A stretch of DNA of 64,000 bases from Erwinia sp. E602 (GCF_018141005.1 NZ_CP046582.1:2170001-2234000), one strand, 5' to 3'. Shown: positions 10,509-20,982, counted from the stretch's first letter. Numbers and translations are program-made. Notes: generated by a model from the sequence alone, not told the origin.

Positions 10509-11426
10509 ATGTGGTCGGAACACTCTCTGGAAGTGATTGATGCGGTAGCAAGAACCGGCAGTTTTTCCGCAGCGGCGGCCGAACTGCATCGCGTGCCTTC
10601 CGCCATCAGCTATACGGTGCGTCAGCTGGAGCAGTGGCTGGCGGTCAGCCTGTTTGAGCGGCGTCACCGTGACGTGGTGCTGACCGAGGCCGGGCGGGTG
10701 TTCAGCGAAGAGGGGCGAGCTGTTATCAAAAAAATGCTTGCCACCCGCCGCCGCTGTCAGCAGGTGGCCAACGGCTGGCGCGGTCAGATCAGTATCGCTG
10801 TGGATCGCATCGTGCGGCCGGCACGCACCCGCCAGCTGGTGGTGGATTTCTATCGCTACTTTCCGGATATCGAGCTGCACCTGTCGCAGGAGGTGTTCAA
10901 CGGCGTGTGGGATGCGCTGGCCGACGGCCGCGTCGATCTGGCGATCGGCGCTACCCAGGCGATCCCGGTGGTCGGGCGCTTCTCCTTCCGCGATATGGGC
11001 AGTCTGAACTGGCGCTGCGTGGTGCAGCCGGGCCATCCGCTGTTGCAGACCGCCACGCCGCCGGACGAAGCGGCGGTGCGCGAGTGGCCGTCGCTGGTGC
11101 TGGAGGATACCTCACGCGCGCTGCCGAAGCGTACCACCTGGGCGCTGGACAATCAGCGCCGCATGGTGGTGCCGGACTGGGAAAGTGCCTTTGACTGTCT
11201 GCGGGCCGGGCTGTGCGTGGGGATGGTGCCCGGGCACCTGGCGCAGCCGCTGCTGCAACAGGGGCTGCTGCAGGAGCTGACGCTGCTGGCCCCCTATCAC
11301 GCCAGCCCCTGCTATCTGAGCTGGACGGAGCAGAACGCCTCACCGGCGCTGGCGTGGTTGCTGGACTACCTGGGGGATACGGAGACGCTAAACGCGGAGT
11401 GGCTGAGCGAGCAGCCTGGCCGCTGA
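10509..11426 (+). CDS. punR: LysR-type regulator PunR (YdhB)
   Basis: 305 residues with an N-terminal winged HTH (residues ~1-60, GSFSAAAAELHRVPSAISYT) and a periplasmic-binding-like effector domain. The MWSEHSLEVIDAVAR start at 10509 aligns with E. coli; upstream in-frame codons from 10458 are not supported. The ribosome-binding site is GAAGGGAAGGCT. It is divergent from punC, which it probably activates. The effector in E. coli is reported to be a purine nucleoside; here this is inferred by synteny. Confidence 0.88.
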   Translation: MWSEHSLEVIDAVARTGSFSAAAAELHRVPSAISYTVRQLEQWLAVSLFERRHRDVVLTEAGRVFSEEGRAVIKKMLATRRRCQQVANGWRGQISIAVDRIVRPARTRQLVVDFYRYFPDIELHLSQEVFNGVWDALADGRVDLAIGATQAIPVVGRFSFRDMGSLNWRCVVQPGHPLLQTATPPDEAAVREWPSLVLEDTSRALPKRTTWALDNQRRMVVPDWESAFDCLRAGLCVGMVPGHLAQPLLQQGLLQELTLLAPYHASPCYLSWTEQNASPALAWLLDYLGDTETLNAEWLSEQPGR

Positions 11427-11445
11427 GGCAGGCCGCCCGGAACGG

Positions 11446-12471
11446 CTAGCGGCGGTAGTCGCGGAACGGACCATCGGCCACCGAGCGGCGTTCGATCAGC
11501 GTCGGGTGTACCTCGATGGTCTGCGGCTCTTCGCGCTTGCTGGTAATACGATCCAGCAGCATATCGAAGGCGGTTTCGCCGAGGCGCTCTTTGGGCTGAT
11601 GCACGGTGGTCAGCGCCGGTGAGAAGTAGCGCGCGTTGCGCACGTTATCGTAACCGATCACCGAAATATCCTGCGGCACGCGCAGCCCCATCTCGTCGGC
11701 GGCGCAGATCGCCCCCATCGCCATGATGTCGCCGCCGCAGAAGATCGCGGTTGGGCGCTGTTTCTGCATCAGAATTTGCTGCATGGCGCGATAACCTGAC
11801 TCCGGCTCAAAGTCACCCTGTACCAGCCACTCCGGGCGCAGGGTAATGTTGGCTTCCGCCAGCGCTTTAAGAAAGCCGGCGTGACGGCCGCCGCCGGTAT
11901 TGCGCTCCAGCTGCCCCGGAATGGCACCGATATCGCGGTGGCCGCGTTCGATCAGGTAGCGCCCGGCCAGATAGCCGCCTTCAAAGGCGTTATCGAGAAT
12001 GGTGTCGGTGAAGTCGCCGTGCGACTCGCTCCAGTCCATCACCACCATCGGAATATTACGATTATCTTCCAGCATGCCGATCAGCGTTTCCGGGTATTCG
12101 GAACACATCACCAGCAGGCCGTCGACGCGTTTCTGCGCCATCATCGACAGATACGCCTGCTGCTTCTGCAGGTCGTTATGGGCGTTACCGAGGATCAGCG
12201 TGTAGCCTTTGGCAAAACAGCGGTTTTCCACCGCCTCAATTATTTCGGCAAAATAGGGCGCTTCGCTGGAGGTCGCCAGCAGGCCGATGGTTTTGGTATG
12301 GTTAACCTTCAGGCTGCGTGCAACCGCACTTGGGGAGTAGTGCAGCTCTTTGATTGCCGCCCAAACCGCTTCACGCGTCTCTTCCGCAACAAAACGCGTT
12401 TTGTTGATCACATGAGAGACGGTGGTGGTGGAGACACCGGCAAGCTTCGCCACATCCTTAATTGTTGCCAT
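11446..12471 (-). CDS. purR: Purine repressor PurR (LacI family)
   Basis: 341 residues. It represses purine-biosynthesis genes when bound to hypoxanthine or guanine. The N-terminal HTH and hinge ([21 protein letters not shown] ... [10 protein letters not shown]) are nearly the same as E. coli PurR, followed by a sugar-binding-like corepressor domain ending [12 protein letters not shown]. It is convergent with punR. A PurR-box-like operator 46 bp upstream of the start suggests autorepression. Confidence 0.97.
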   Translation of the reverse strand: MATIKDVAKLAGVSTTTVSHVINKTRFVAEETREAVWAAIKELHYSPSAVARSLKVNHTKTIGLLATSSEAPYFAEIIEAVENRCFAKGYTLILGNAHNDLQKQQAYLSMMAQKRVDGLLVMCSEYPETLIGMLEDNRNIPMVVMDWSESHGDFTDTILDNAFEGGYLAGRYLIERGHRDIGAIPGQLERNTGGGRHAGFLKALAEANITLRPEWLVQGDFEPESGYRAMQQILMQKQRPTAIFCGGDIMAMGAICAADEMGLRVPQDISVIGYDNVRNARYFSPALTTVHQPKERLGETAFDMLLDRITSKREEPQTIEVHPTLIERRSVADGPFRDYRR

Positions 12472-12516
12472 TCAAATAGTACTCCTGATGTTATCGCAAC
12501 CTGTTGATAACAAAAT

Positions 12517-12532
12517 GGTTAAACGTTTGCGC
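12517..12532. promoter_or_regulatory. PurR box upstream of purR
   Basis: GGTTAAACGTTTGCGC matches the 16-bp PurR operator (ACGCAAACGTTTGCGT) centrally (AAACGTTTGCG). purR autoregulation is established in E. coli; use here is inferred. Confidence 0.7.
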
Positions 12533-12766
12533 TAGCCGCGCGATTTTCTGCACCTGGTGTCAGGTGTCAGGCGCTGTCTCACAGGGTCGGGAAGGGATGA
12601 TTTCGTCCGAAAAAGTGACATGCATTGCTGGCTAAATGCCGTTTTGCTGATGTTGCGCAACGGAATGGCGGATTCTAGCAAGGCTGCGCCGAGAAGACGA
12701 GATTTTTACGGTTAACTGTGGGAAAATTATCAGGCTTAATTTTAATAAGGTTATTAAGGGGCAGCC

Positions 12767-12856
12767 ATGAGTACCGATCTGAAATTTTCACTGCTGACCA
12801 CGGTTGGCGCACTGGCGATGATCATTGCTTTCAGCTTTACCGCCGTCATGCACTGA
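12767..12856 (+). CDS. ynhF: Small membrane protein YnhF
   Basis: A 29-residue protein starting MSTDLKFSLLTTVGAL and ending FSFTAVMH, with a ribosome-binding site (TAAGGGGCAGCC) just upstream. It is one predicted membrane helix. Length, start and position between purR and mepH match E. coli YnhF, a small inner-membrane protein of unknown role. A terminator follows directly. sodB and ydhP, which neighbour it in E. coli, are absent here. Confidence 0.87.
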   Translation: MSTDLKFSLLTTVGALAMIIAFSFTAVMH

Positions 12857-12860
12857 GCCA

Positions 12861-12893
12861 TAAAAAAAGGGAGAAGCCAGGCTTCTCCCTCTC
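12861..12893. terminator. Bidirectional terminator between ynhF and mepH
   Basis: AGGGAGAAGC-CAG-GCTTCTCCCT (12868-12890). It is preceded by an A-run on the plus strand, which becomes a T-run for minus-strand mepH transcripts. Confidence 0.85.
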
Positions 12894-12915
12894 TGCCTTA
12901 ATCCGCCAGACCCGC

Positions 12916-13773
12916 TTAGCGGATGGTTTTAGGCGTCATCATCCGGCGCGCACCGATGTAGTGCTCCTGCCAGTAGTCTTCGCTCAGCGCGCTAACCTGA
13001 ATATCTTTGCCGGTGCGCGGTGACTGAATAAATTTCCCGCCGCCGAGGTAAACGCCCACGTGATCGGCGGTACCGCGGCCGTTAATGCGGAAGAACACCA
13101 GGTCGCCTTTCTCCAGCTGGTCGCGTTTTATCTGTGCCGCATCGCGCAGGTGATACATCTCATTGGCGGTGCGCGGGATCTTGAACTTCACCAGGTCTTT
13201 ATAGGCGTACCAGACCAGGCCACTGCAGTCGAAGCCGGTTTTCGGTGAGGTGCCGCCCCACTGGTAGGGTTTACCCAGCTGACCCATCAGCTTGTTCATC
13301 GCCGTTTCGCGGGCCTTCTGGTAGCGGGCGCGGTGCGCCTTGCTCAGCTTAAGCGGCGCATCGCCATCTTCCACCAGCAGCGCTTTGCGTTCACCTTTCT
13401 GACGCCCGTAGCGTTTTTTATCGAGCTTCGCCGTGGCATTTTTTGCCGTGGCTTTGGTACGCGCGGTTTTGATCGGGCTGGCGGGCTGCGCGGCGGTTTT
13501 CTTCTTCAGCTTAAGCTTCTGCAGCGTGGCGGTGGTGGCTTTCTTCAGCGGGGTTTTCTCTTTCACTTTCTTAACCAGCGGCTCTTTCACCTTTTTGGTG
13601 GTTGCCGCCTTCACCGGCCGGCGTTTACGCCGCTCATCATCGCGCGCAGCCGAGCGGTCAGCCTTGTGCTGGCTGGCGTTAACAGGGGCATGTGGCGATG
13701 CGTGTGCCACATTTAAGAACAGCTGTGCCAAGGCCAGCGTGATAAGGGTGATAAGTAAACGCATCGGTCCCAT
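12916..13773 (-). CDS. mepH: Murein DD-endopeptidase MepH (NlpC/P60)
   Basis: 285 residues (slightly shorter if the second ATG at 13764 is used). A signal peptide (MRLLITLITLALAQLFLNVAHA) is followed by a very Lys/Ala-rich linker (~residues 40-125) and a C-terminal NlpC/P60 domain. The domain carries the catalytic Cys in FDCSGLVWYAY and the His in ADHVGVYLGGG. It cleaves D-Ala-mDAP cross-links to allow wall growth. The basic linker is typical of the family and may bind murein. The ending MTPKTIR matches the E. coli C-terminus closely. Confidence 0.92.
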   Translation of the reverse strand: MGPMRLLITLITLALAQLFLNVAHASPHAPVNASQHKADRSAARDDERRKRRPVKAATTKKVKEPLVKKVKEKTPLKKATTATLQKLKLKKKTAAQPASPIKTARTKATAKNATAKLDKKRYGRQKGERKALLVEDGDAPLKLSKAHRARYQKARETAMNKLMGQLGKPYQWGGTSPKTGFDCSGLVWYAYKDLVKFKIPRTANEMYHLRDAAQIKRDQLEKGDLVFFRINGRGTADHVGVYLGGGKFIQSPRTGKDIQVSALSEDYWQEHYIGARRMMTPKTIR

Positions 13774-14147
13774 TAACAGTTTGTGCTCTGCACCATCCCG
13801 CAGCGCAATTGGATAAGAATTTTCTGCATTAAAGCAGAAGGCCTCGATGATTCTAATCTAACTTTTAAACGGAGGGTTAGGTGTTTTTTGTTTCAATCCT
13901 GCAATAGATTTAAACGGCGTTAAATTAAACACTTTCAGATGCTTATCGCAGCGATTTAATTGACTCAGATCAATATCGGCGCTGCATCAGCCAGAGGAAA
14001 ATGTTATTTTGTATGTATCATTTTGCAAATAGCGCTCTGGATCACATTGTCCATGCGGAAAATGTCGTTTTCATCGCCAGGGCAGAATCGTTACAATACA
14101 GAAACACGAATATCCCTTTTTTGTCGTCGCGTACTGAGGAAGTCATA
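13774..14147. other. Divergent promoter region mepH / grxD
   Basis: 374 bp, more A+T-rich than its flanks, between divergent mepH and grxD. I find no supported gene. Open frames running into grxD from 13960 or 14001 lack family support for their extra N-termini. It presumably carries both promoters. Confidence 0.5.
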
Positions 14148-14486
14148 ATGAGTACTGTTGAAAAAATCCAACGCCAGATCGAAGAAAACCCTATTTTGCT
14201 CTACATGAAAGGGTCGCCAAAACTGCCAAGCTGTGGCTTCTCTGCTCAGGCTGTACAGGCGCTGTCGGCGTGCGGTGAGCGTTTTGCCTACGTAGACATT
14301 CTGCTGAACCCGGACATCCGTGCTGAGCTGCCGAAGTACGCCAACTGGCCTACCTTCCCGCAGCTGTGGGTGGACGGTGAGCTGGTCGGCGGTTGCGACA
14401 TCATCATCGAGATGTTCCAGCGCGGCGAACTGCAGCAGCTGATCAAAGAGACTGCACAGAAGTACCCGGCCCCGGCCGCTGAATAA
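14148..14486 (+). CDS. grxD: Monothiol glutaredoxin GrxD (Grx4)
   Basis: 112 residues with the monothiol active site CGFS in KLPSCGFSAQ. It binds a glutathione-ligated [2Fe-2S] cluster with BolA-type partners and moves Fe-S clusters in the cytosol. The MSTVEKIQRQIEENP start at 14148 is preceded by CTGAGGAAGTCATA. The conserved WPTFPQLWVDGELVGGCDI is present. A strong terminator follows. Confidence 0.97.
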   Translation: MSTVEKIQRQIEENPILLYMKGSPKLPSCGFSAQAVQALSACGERFAYVDILLNPDIRAELPKYANWPTFPQLWVDGELVGGCDIIIEMFQRGELQQLIKETAQKYPAPAAE

Positions 14487-14510
14487 ACGTCGGCCTGACG
14501 CTACAGACTA

Positions 14511-14538
14511 AAAAACCGGAGCCTGCTCCGGTTTTTTT
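14511..14538 (+). terminator. Terminator of grxD
   Basis: AAAAACCGGAGC-CT-GCTCCGGTTTTTTT right after grxD: a perfect stem with a T-run. Confidence 0.92.
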
Positions 14539-14596
14539 ATGGCTCTGCGCCGGAAACGCCAGCCGGATGCGGGGCGCGGATTACGCCCGCCTAGCG

Positions 14597-15259
14597 CTAT
14601 TGTGCGTCGTCGCCAGCAGCCGGTCCGGCGGCCAGTGGCCAGCCCCCCAGACGCTTCCAGCGATTGACCAACTCACAGAACAGATCGGCTGTCTGGGTGG
14701 TGTCATACAGCGCCGAGTGCGCCTGGCTACTGTCAAACGCAATACCCGCGGCGCTACAGGCCTTTGCCAGCACCGTCTGCCCGACCACCAGCCCGCTCAG
14801 CGCTGCGGTGTCAAAGGTGACAAACGGGTGGAAGGGGTTGCGCTTCAGCGCGCTGCGTTCAGCGGCGGCGTTCATAAAATTGAGATCGAAGGTGGCATTG
14901 TGCGCGACCATGATTGCCCGGCTGCAGCCGCTCTCCTTGATCCCCTTACGCACCAGCTTGAAGATCGCGTGCAGCGCGTCGTGTTCGCTGACGGCACCGC
15001 GCAGCGGGTTTTTCGGGTCGATGCCGTTGAACGCCAGCGCCTCCGGGGCCAGCACCGAGCCAACGAAAGGTTCAACGTGGAAATGCAGGGTTTGGTCTTT
15101 TTCCAGCCAGCCGTCGTCGTTCATTTTCAGCGTGATCGCGGCAATTTCAAGCAGGGCGTTAGTTTTGGCGTCGAAACCCGCCGTTTCCACATCAATAACG
15201 ACCGGATAAAAACCGCGAAAACGGCTGCTCAGGGTGTTCAGTTCATTTGGTTCAGACAT
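14597..15259 (-). CDS. rnt: Ribonuclease T
   Basis: 220 residues. A DEDDh 3'-5' exonuclease that trims tRNA and other stable RNA ends. The acidic motifs are visible: [10 protein letters not shown] (Exo I), [10 protein letters not shown] (Exo II) and AHSALYD (Exo III with His). The [14 protein letters not shown] start at 15259 agrees with E. coli; the longer frame from 15292 is not supported. E. coli has the long helicase gene lhr between rnt and grxD; here it is missing. Confidence 0.96.
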   Translation of the reverse strand: MSEPNELNTLSSRFRGFYPVVIDVETAGFDAKTNALLEIAAITLKMNDDGWLEKDQTLHFHVEPFVGSVLAPEALAFNGIDPKNPLRGAVSEHDALHAIFKLVRKGIKESGCSRAIMVAHNATFDLNFMNAAAERSALKRNPFHPFVTFDTAALSGLVVGQTVLAKACSAAGIAFDSSQAHSALYDTTQTADLFCELVNRWKRLGGWPLAAGPAAGDDAQ

Positions 15260-15369
15260 CAGCATCTCATTGGCACAAAAAAGACAGCGCACATTATGGC
15301 AAATTTAACGGCGGGATGCAGCAGAAGAGCAGGGGGACGCGGATGCCCGCAGGCATCCGCAGGGCAAAA

Positions 15370-15777
15370 TCAGTTGCCCAGGCCGTGGCCGGCGTGTTTG
15401 TTCTCGATCAGTTCAATTTTGTAACCGTCTGGATCTTCCACGAAGGCGATAATGGTGCTGCCGCCTTTGACCGGGCCCGCTTCACGGGTAACGTTACCGC
15501 CGTCGCCGCGGATACGCTCGCAGGTGGCGGCAACATCGTCAACGCCCAGCGCGATATGGCCGTAGGCGTTACCGAGGTCATAGCTGTCCACACCCCAGTT
15601 GTAAGTCAGCTCGATCACCGCACCTTCGCTCTCTTCGGTGTAACCGACGAAGGCCAGAGTATATTTGTACTCGGCGTTTTCGCTGGTGCGCAGCAGACGC
15701 ATGCCCAGCACTTTGGTGTAGAAATCAACGGAACGCTGCAGATCGCCGACGCGCAGCATGGTGTGAAGTAAACGCAT
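15370..15777 (-). CDS. gloA: Lactoylglutathione lyase (glyoxalase I)
   Basis: 135 residues. It isomerises the methylglyoxal-glutathione hemithioacetal to S-lactoylglutathione. The Ni2+ ligands are in place: His in MRLLHTML, Glu in AVIELTY, His in YGHIALG and Glu in YKIELIE. It is the third gene of nemR-nemA-gloA, an operon that detoxifies reactive electrophiles, with ~115 bp after nemA. The start at 15777 is chosen by homology over 15801. Confidence 0.97.
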   Translation of the reverse strand: MRLLHTMLRVGDLQRSVDFYTKVLGMRLLRTSENAEYKYTLAFVGYTEESEGAVIELTYNWGVDSYDLGNAYGHIALGVDDVAATCERIRGDGGNVTREAGPVKGGSTIIAFVEDPDGYKIELIENKHAGHGLGN

Positions 15778-15893
15778 AGCACCCTCTTTGATAAGCGCCA
15801 TCGGGGGATGGCGTCAGAGTTTGAAACGATAATTTCCCGCAGGGCGGGAAATTATCGCTATGAAAACAATTTATTATATCACAAACCCGCGCT

Positions 15894-16997
15894 TTATCCC
15901 GCCAGCGTCGGGTAATCGGTGTAACCGGCGGCAGCACCGCCGTAAAACGTTGCCGGCTGTGGTTCATTCAGCGGCGCGTCAGCCTGCAGGCGTTCTACCA
16001 GATCCGGGTTAGCGATATAGCTGCGGCCAAAGGCCACCGCGTCGATCAGCCCTTCGTCAATCAGCGCCGCGGCTTTCTCCGCCGTATAGCCGCCGGCACC
16101 GACAATTACGCCGGGATAGACGCTGCGGATCGCGCGACGGAACGCCTCGCTGTACGGCTTACCACCGGCCCAGTCAGGCTCGGAGATATGCAGGTACACC
16201 AGTTGACGCTTTGCCAGCTCCGCGAGGAAGTAGAGGGCGGCTTCTTCCTGATCTTCACCGTTATCCAGGCCGTTGAACGGGCCGAGCGGAGAGATACGAA
16301 TGCCGATACGATCGGCGCTCCACGCTGCAATGGCGGCATCGACCACCTCCAGCGCAAAGCGGGTGCGGTTCTCAATGCTGCCGCCGTAACGATCTTCACG
16401 CTGGTTAGAAGCCGGCGAGAGGAACTGATGAATCAGGTAGCCGTGCGCGCCGTGCAGTTCGACCAGGTCGAAGTTGGCTTCACGAGCGTTGGCCACCGCC
16501 TGAGCAAAATCGGCCACGATACCGCTAATCTCTTCCGTGGCCAGCGAACGCGGGGTGGAGGTAGCTTCACGGATCGGATTGCCGTCAGCGTCGCGCAGCG
16601 AGGTGCGGGTTTCCGCATTGATCGCCGAGGCGGAGACCGGTGCGGCACCTTCCGGCTGCAGGCTGGCGTGAGAAATACGCCCGGTATGCCACAGCTGAAC
16701 GGCGCTGTGGCCGCCGCGCTGGTGAATGGCGTCGTTAACCGCGGTCCAGGCGGCAATCTGCTCGGCGCTGTGCAGGCCCGGTGCGCCGGCATAGCCTTTG
16801 GCCTGAGCGGAAATCTGCGTGGCTTCGGTAATAATCAGCCCGGCACTGGCGCGCTGCGCATAGTACTCCGCCATCAGCGGGGTCGGCACGTCGCCAGGCT
16901 CAATGCTGCGCAGGCGGGTCAGGGGAGCCATCAGAACGCGGTTTTTTAAGGTCACCGCGCCGGTTTGCAATGGTGTAAACAGTACGTTGGTTGTCAT
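15894..16997 (-). CDS. nemA: N-ethylmaleimide reductase (Old Yellow Enzyme)
   Basis: 367 residues. A FMN- and NADPH-dependent flavoenzyme that reduces activated alkenes, nitrate esters and N-ethylmaleimide. It has the OYE signatures [20 protein letters not shown] and [18 protein letters not shown], and an N-terminal [12 protein letters not shown]. It lies 44 bp after nemR on the same strand. A palindrome-like TAGACCGGTCGACTA (17011-17025) sits in that gap and could be an additional regulator site, but I cannot assign it. Confidence 0.95.
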   Translation of the reverse strand: MTTNVLFTPLQTGAVTLKNRVLMAPLTRLRSIEPGDVPTPLMAEYYAQRASAGLIITEATQISAQAKGYAGAPGLHSAEQIAAWTAVNDAIHQRGGHSAVQLWHTGRISHASLQPEGAAPVSASAINAETRTSLRDADGNPIREATSTPRSLATEEISGIVADFAQAVANAREANFDLVELHGAHGYLIHQFLSPASNQREDRYGGSIENRTRFALEVVDAAIAAWSADRIGIRISPLGPFNGLDNGEDQEEAALYFLAELAKRQLVYLHISEPDWAGGKPYSEAFRRAIRSVYPGVIVGAGGYTAEKAAALIDEGLIDAVAFGRSYIANPDLVERLQADAPLNEPQPATFYGGAAAGYTDYPTLAG

Positions 16998-17041
16998 AAC
17001 TTACTCCTGGTAGACCGGTCGACTAGTAAAAGTGTTTTTTT

Positions 17042-17635
17042 TTAAACAGGGATTAACAGGCGTTCAATTTGTTGCAGCGCAATCTGCAGCGGCGCGCGGT
17101 CACGGCCAATCTTGCTCTGCAGGCTGGCACCAAGCCACAGCATATACAGCGTCTGCGCGATCGCAGCGCAATCGAGTTCAGCGCTCAGCTGCTGCTGGCG
17201 CTGGGCCAGCGACAGCACCTCTGCCAGCGTGGCAATCAGCGCACCGGACCCCGCCAGCAGCGCGAGGCGCATATCTTCAGAGAGATCGCAGACTTCCGCC
17301 GACAGCTTCACCGACAGGCAGCCGGCAAAGGCGCTCTCTTCACAGGCGTTGGTCAGCGACTGCTGATAATAGTCCAGCAGGCGCTGACGCGCGTCGCCCT
17401 GATGATCGTCGAGAAACATCCGCAGCTGCTGATGATAGCGGGCAAAGTAGCGCTCCAGCATTGCCACGCCAAACGCCTCTTTCGAACTGAAATAGTGATA
17501 AAACGACCCTTTAGGCACCCCGGCCTGCTTCAGCAGTTCGATCAGACCCATACCGTTAAAGCCGCGCTGCACGCAGAGCCGCTCGCCGGTGGTGAGGATA
17601 TGATCTCGGGTGTCATAACGCGTGGCTTTATTCAT
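17042..17635 (-). CDS. nemR: TetR-family electrophile sensor NemR
   Basis: 197 residues. It represses nemRA-gloA until cysteine modification by electrophiles or hypochlorite releases it. The N-terminal HTH contains LIELLKQAGVPKGSFYHYF. The region AGCLSVKLSAEVCDLSEDM carries both conserved cysteines, the first aligning with the E. coli sensor Cys106. The start MNKATRYDTRDHI at 17635 aligns with E. coli; an ATG at 17671 would overlap the likely operator. Confidence 0.93.
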   Translation of the reverse strand: MNKATRYDTRDHILTTGERLCVQRGFNGMGLIELLKQAGVPKGSFYHYFSSKEAFGVAMLERYFARYHQQLRMFLDDHQGDARQRLLDYYQQSLTNACEESAFAGCLSVKLSAEVCDLSEDMRLALLAGSGALIATLAEVLSLAQRQQQLSAELDCAAIAQTLYMLWLGASLQSKIGRDRAPLQIALQQIERLLIPV

Positions 17636-17650
17636 GGCGCTTACCGTACC

Positions 17651-17664
17651 CGACCAAACGGTCG
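17651..17664. promoter_or_regulatory. Candidate NemR operator
   Basis: Perfect palindrome CGACC-AAAC-GGTCG, 15 bp upstream of the nemR start, in the expected place for autorepression of a TetR-family gene. The assignment is by position and symmetry only. Confidence 0.5.
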
Positions 17665-17807
17665 CTTTCAACCTTTAACCGGCTGACGGCACGATCGGTT
17701 CATGTCCGCATACAGCCGCACCCGGCAGATCATCGCCATTATTGTGAGGATTTTAGCGAAACCGACCTGCGCCGCTTGCACGCTGATGCCGTAGCATCTT
17801 CAATTGA

Positions 17808-17864
<57 letters not shown>

Positions 17865-17881
17865 TGCAATCGGGAGGGAAG

Positions 17882-18121
17882 GTGGCAGAACAGATTGAAA
17901 TGTTTCCGGTGCCCAGCCCCTGTCGCGGCATCTGCCAGGCCGACGAACGCGGCTACTGTCGCGGCTGCCTGCGCAGCCGTGAAGAGCGCTTCGGCTGGAC
18001 CTCGTACAGCGATGCGCAAAAACGTAACGTGCTGCGCCTGTGCCATCAGCGGCGGCTGCGCCAGCGCAATAAGCCGACCACGCCGGATGCGCAACCCTCC
18101 GGGCAACCCGACCTGTTTTAG
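17882..18121 (+). CDS. ydhL: DUF1289 cysteine-rich protein YdhL
   Basis: 79 residues from a GTG start. The family core PSPCRGICQADERGYCRGCLRSREERFGW holds four cysteines in a pattern that suggests metal or Fe-S binding; function is not established. I chose GTG 17882 (VAEQIEMFPV...) because it aligns with E. coli YdhL and has GGGAGGGAAG just upstream. In-frame ATG 17864 and TTG 17804 would translate the 7-bp repeat region and lack family support. It is divergent from nemR, with sodC 120 bp downstream. Confidence 0.8.
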   Translation: MAEQIEMFPVPSPCRGICQADERGYCRGCLRSREERFGWTSYSDAQKRNVLRLCHQRRLRQRNKPTTPDAQPSGQPDLF

Positions 18122-18244
18122 CCTGGTCGCACTCCCTGCGGCTGCGCCTTAGCGCCGAAGCACGTAAAGTTTGGCAATATTCACCGCATCCTGCGTAAAA
18201 CCTTCCAGGCTTAACCTCAAGCCCGCAACCCGTAAGGAGTCACT

Positions 18245-18763
18245 ATGAAAACTCTTCCCGCCATTATCGCCGGCCTGATGCTGTCCGGCAGCGCGCTGGC
18301 GGCCAGCCAGACCGTCGAACTGAAACTCGCCACGCCGCAAGGTCCGGGTAGCCCCGTGGGTCATGTGACGATTGCTGAAACCGAGTATGGTCTGACCTTT
18401 ACACCGCAGCTGCACGGCCTGCCGCCGGGTATTCACGGCTTCCACGTGCATGCCAACGGCAGCTGTGACGCCAAAACCACCGACGGCAAGGTGGTTCCTG
18501 CCGGGGCGGCCGGCGGCCATCTGGACCCGCAGAACACCGGCAAGCATGAAGGGCCGTGGGGCAAGGGGCACCTCGGCGATCTGCCGGCCATCGCCGTCAC
18601 CGCCGACGGTAAGGCCACTTACCCGGTGCTGGCACCGCGTTTAAAATCGCTGGCGGAGATCAAAGGCAAGGCGCTGATGGTCCACGTTGGCGGTGATAAC
18701 CATGCTGACCATCCTAAACCGCTGGGCGGCGGCGGTGACCGTTTTGCCTGCGGGGTGATCTGA
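18245..18763 (+). CDS. sodC: Periplasmic Cu/Zn superoxide dismutase
   Basis: 172 residues including a signal peptide (MKTLPAIIAGLMLSGSALA). The Cu and Zn ligands appear in GFHVHANGSC, GGHLDP and HLGDLPAI, with a further Cu ligand in VHVGGDNH. Two cysteines (NGSCDAK and RFACGVI) form the usual disulfide. It converts periplasmic superoxide to peroxide. Start MKTL has a CGTAAGGAGTCACT ribosome site. The ydhF gene found next to it in E. coli is absent. Confidence 0.95.
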   Translation: MKTLPAIIAGLMLSGSALAASQTVELKLATPQGPGSPVGHVTIAETEYGLTFTPQLHGLPPGIHGFHVHANGSCDAKTTDGKVVPAGAAGGHLDPQNTGKHEGPWGKGHLGDLPAIAVTADGKATYPVLAPRLKSLAEIKGKALMVHVGGDNHADHPKPLGGGGDRFACGVI

Positions 18764-18774
18764 CGCCAGGCGCT

Positions 18775-18799
18775 GCCTGTCGGAATCCCTCCGGCAGGC
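18775..18799 (+). terminator. Probable sodC terminator hairpin
   Basis: GCCTGTCGGA ... TCCGGCAGGC forms a stem with one mismatch around a short loop. There is no clear T-run. The remainder of the gap to ydhK (18800-18947) shows no gene. Confidence 0.45.
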
Positions 18800-18947
18800 T
18801 CACTAATGTCCACCGGTCAGCCGGCTTCGGCTCACTGCCCGGTTCGCTTCTGCCCGGCCTTGAGCCGTCTTTGCTGCAACGCCAGGTGCACTTCTGGCCC
18901 CGTGCTTACGGCTCCAGCCCGCTGTCCGTTTCACTTCTCTTCATCGG

Positions 18948-20975
18948 TCAGCTGGCTATGGCCCCTTCGTCCGCTACAGGTTGCGTGGTGACCGTCTGCA
19001 GACGCGTCAGGCAGCAGAGCAGCCGCCACAGCAGGGCGGCCAGCTCTCTCTGCTGCACATCTGACGCTGCGCTGAGCCGATCGATGCGCTGTTGCAGCAG
19101 CACCAGTGACTGATTCAGTGACGTATGCTGGATCCCGCGTTCGCTCACCACCTCGCGCAGGTCGTGCAGCACAGCGTCACGCACGGCGGCAAGTTCGGGC
19201 GAACCGGCGTGCCAGTCGCGCAGCTGCCAGGCGACCTGCGAACAGTTCAGCAGCACCACGCCCCAGCGCAGCAGCCACAGGCGCGCCTGTTCATCCCGAC
19301 TGCTGTTAAGCAGATTGATACGGTAATAGACCTGCGACTCAAAGCGGCTTTCACTGCTGCGCGGCCGGCGGCTGAGCTGATCGATAAACTCGCGGCGCAG
19401 CAGGCGAATATGACGACGGCTGCGGCGCTTATCCGAGCTTGGGCGCAGGATCTGAAACGCCACCCACGCCAGGGTGACGCCAAGGATCTTCGCCAGATTA
19501 TCGTTAATGAAGCTGCCGTAGTCCCAGGTTGGCGGATTATCCACCGCCAGGAATGACCCCATAAAGACGATAAACTGGCCCCAGTTAGCGGCATATTTTT
19601 TCTGCTGCTGCTTCAGCAGCTGCAGCAGGATCAGCAGCGGGAACATCACCAGCAGAAACTGCCACAGCACGCTGATCTGAATCATCAGCCCGAACTTCAT
19701 CACGTAGCTGAACAGCGACAGCCAGCCAAGCGTCTTCAGCAGCAGCGTTACGCTGTTAACCGGCGAGGGCACCGAGGCGTAGAGCACGCAGCTGATGGCG
19801 GCCAGGGTCAGCGCGGCGGCACCGGCATCCCACTGGGTGGCGATCCAGAAACCGCAGCCGGAGAGGATAGTGCAGAAGGTTCTTAGCGCTGCCCAGCTGG
19901 CCTCCGCGCTGTCTGCCCGTCTTGCCAGCCCCGGCAGTGTGGGAGGCGAAAGCCGGTTGTGGCCGTCAGCCCGTTCAAATTGCCGCAGCCAGCGTGAGGT
20001 ATCCAGCCAGAGCCAGCAGAAATAGCGCAGGCGGCTGTGAAAGGCCTGTAAGCGGTAGTCAGCGTGCGTGGGCGAGATACTCTGCAGGATCTGCGCAAGG
20101 CGATATTTACTGGCATCGGGACGGGCAAGCTCCGCCAGCAACTGATGCTGCGCGCTGAACAGCGCGGCGGGCGGATCGGGCCAGTTGACCAGCATCCGGC
20201 GCAGGCTGGAGATCACGCTGGTCAGCCGCAGCTGCTGATGCAATACGTAGTTGAGGACGTTATTCTGCCGCCGGAACCGGTAGTGGCTCCAGAACGCCTG
20301 AATGCGCAGCAGATTGAGGGTCAGGATCTGACCGATGACATTCTCGTGCGCCCGGTGCAGCGTTTCGGTGGTTTCCCGCTGCAGCAGCAGGCTGGCGTGC
20401 TCCAGTAGCTTCGCATGCATCTGATGCAGCGAGCGGGTCAGCGCATCACCATCAGAGGTGCTGGGCAGGATCATCATCATCAGCCCGCCGCACAAAATGC
20501 CGGAAATCACCTCGCAGACGCGCGCCTGGGTGGTGACCCAGATCTGCGCGGTGTCGCTGGCATTGACCGTGGTAAAGGCGATAATCGCCGCAGAATAACC
20601 GGCCAGCGAGAAAGCATAAGCGACGTTATTCTGGTAGTGGCTGGCGACCCAGGTACAGAGCGCCAGCCAGCTGGCGATGCTGAGGCTGAACAGCCAGGGA
20701 TCGTTCAGCGTGTGCCCGGCGATCAGCAGTGCCGCTGCGGCTCCCAGCAGGCTGCCGCCGATGCGGCCAAGACTTTTGCTGATGACGCCGCCAACGGTGG
20801 GAAAACTGACCACTGCCGCTGAGGTCATCGCCCAGTAGGGCTGGTCGAGGTTTAGCGCATAGGCCACGCTCAGCGCCAGGCACATGGCGGTGGCGTTGCG
20901 CAGCGCATAACGCCACTGGGCCAGGTTCGCCTGTACCCAGGGAAGCTGCCGCCATGTGAGTCCGTTCAGCCGCAT
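18948..20975 (-). CDS. ydhK: FUSC/AaeB-type efflux inner-membrane protein YdhK
   Basis: 675 residues from the ATG at 20975, with two blocks of predicted membrane segments (residues ~25-160 and ~380-510), each followed by a cytoplasmic domain. This is the layout of fusaric-acid/p-hydroxybenzoate exporters. It starts [21 protein letters not shown]; an open frame extends upstream over ydhJ but is not coding. It is the last gene of ydhI-ydhJ-ydhK, 7 bp after ydhJ. Substrate is unknown. The operon is divergent from slyA, as in E. coli. Confidence 0.88.
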   Translation of the reverse strand: MRLNGLTWRQLPWVQANLAQWRYALRNATAMCLALSVAYALNLDQPYWAMTSAAVVSFPTVGGVISKSLGRIGGSLLGAAAALLIAGHTLNDPWLFSLSIASWLALCTWVASHYQNNVAYAFSLAGYSAAIIAFTTVNASDTAQIWVTTQARVCEVISGILCGGLMMMILPSTSDGDALTRSLHQMHAKLLEHASLLLQRETTETLHRAHENVIGQILTLNLLRIQAFWSHYRFRRQNNVLNYVLHQQLRLTSVISSLRRMLVNWPDPPAALFSAQHQLLAELARPDASKYRLAQILQSISPTHADYRLQAFHSRLRYFCWLWLDTSRWLRQFERADGHNRLSPPTLPGLARRADSAEASWAALRTFCTILSGCGFWIATQWDAGAAALTLAAISCVLYASVPSPVNSVTLLLKTLGWLSLFSYVMKFGLMIQISVLWQFLLVMFPLLILLQLLKQQQKKYAANWGQFIVFMGSFLAVDNPPTWDYGSFINDNLAKILGVTLAWVAFQILRPSSDKRRSRRHIRLLRREFIDQLSRRPRSSESRFESQVYYRINLLNSSRDEQARLWLLRWGVVLLNCSQVAWQLRDWHAGSPELAAVRDAVLHDLREVVSERGIQHTSLNQSLVLLQQRIDRLSAASDVQQRELAALLWRLLCCLTRLQTVTTQPVADEGAIAS

Positions 20976-20982
20976 CAGCGCG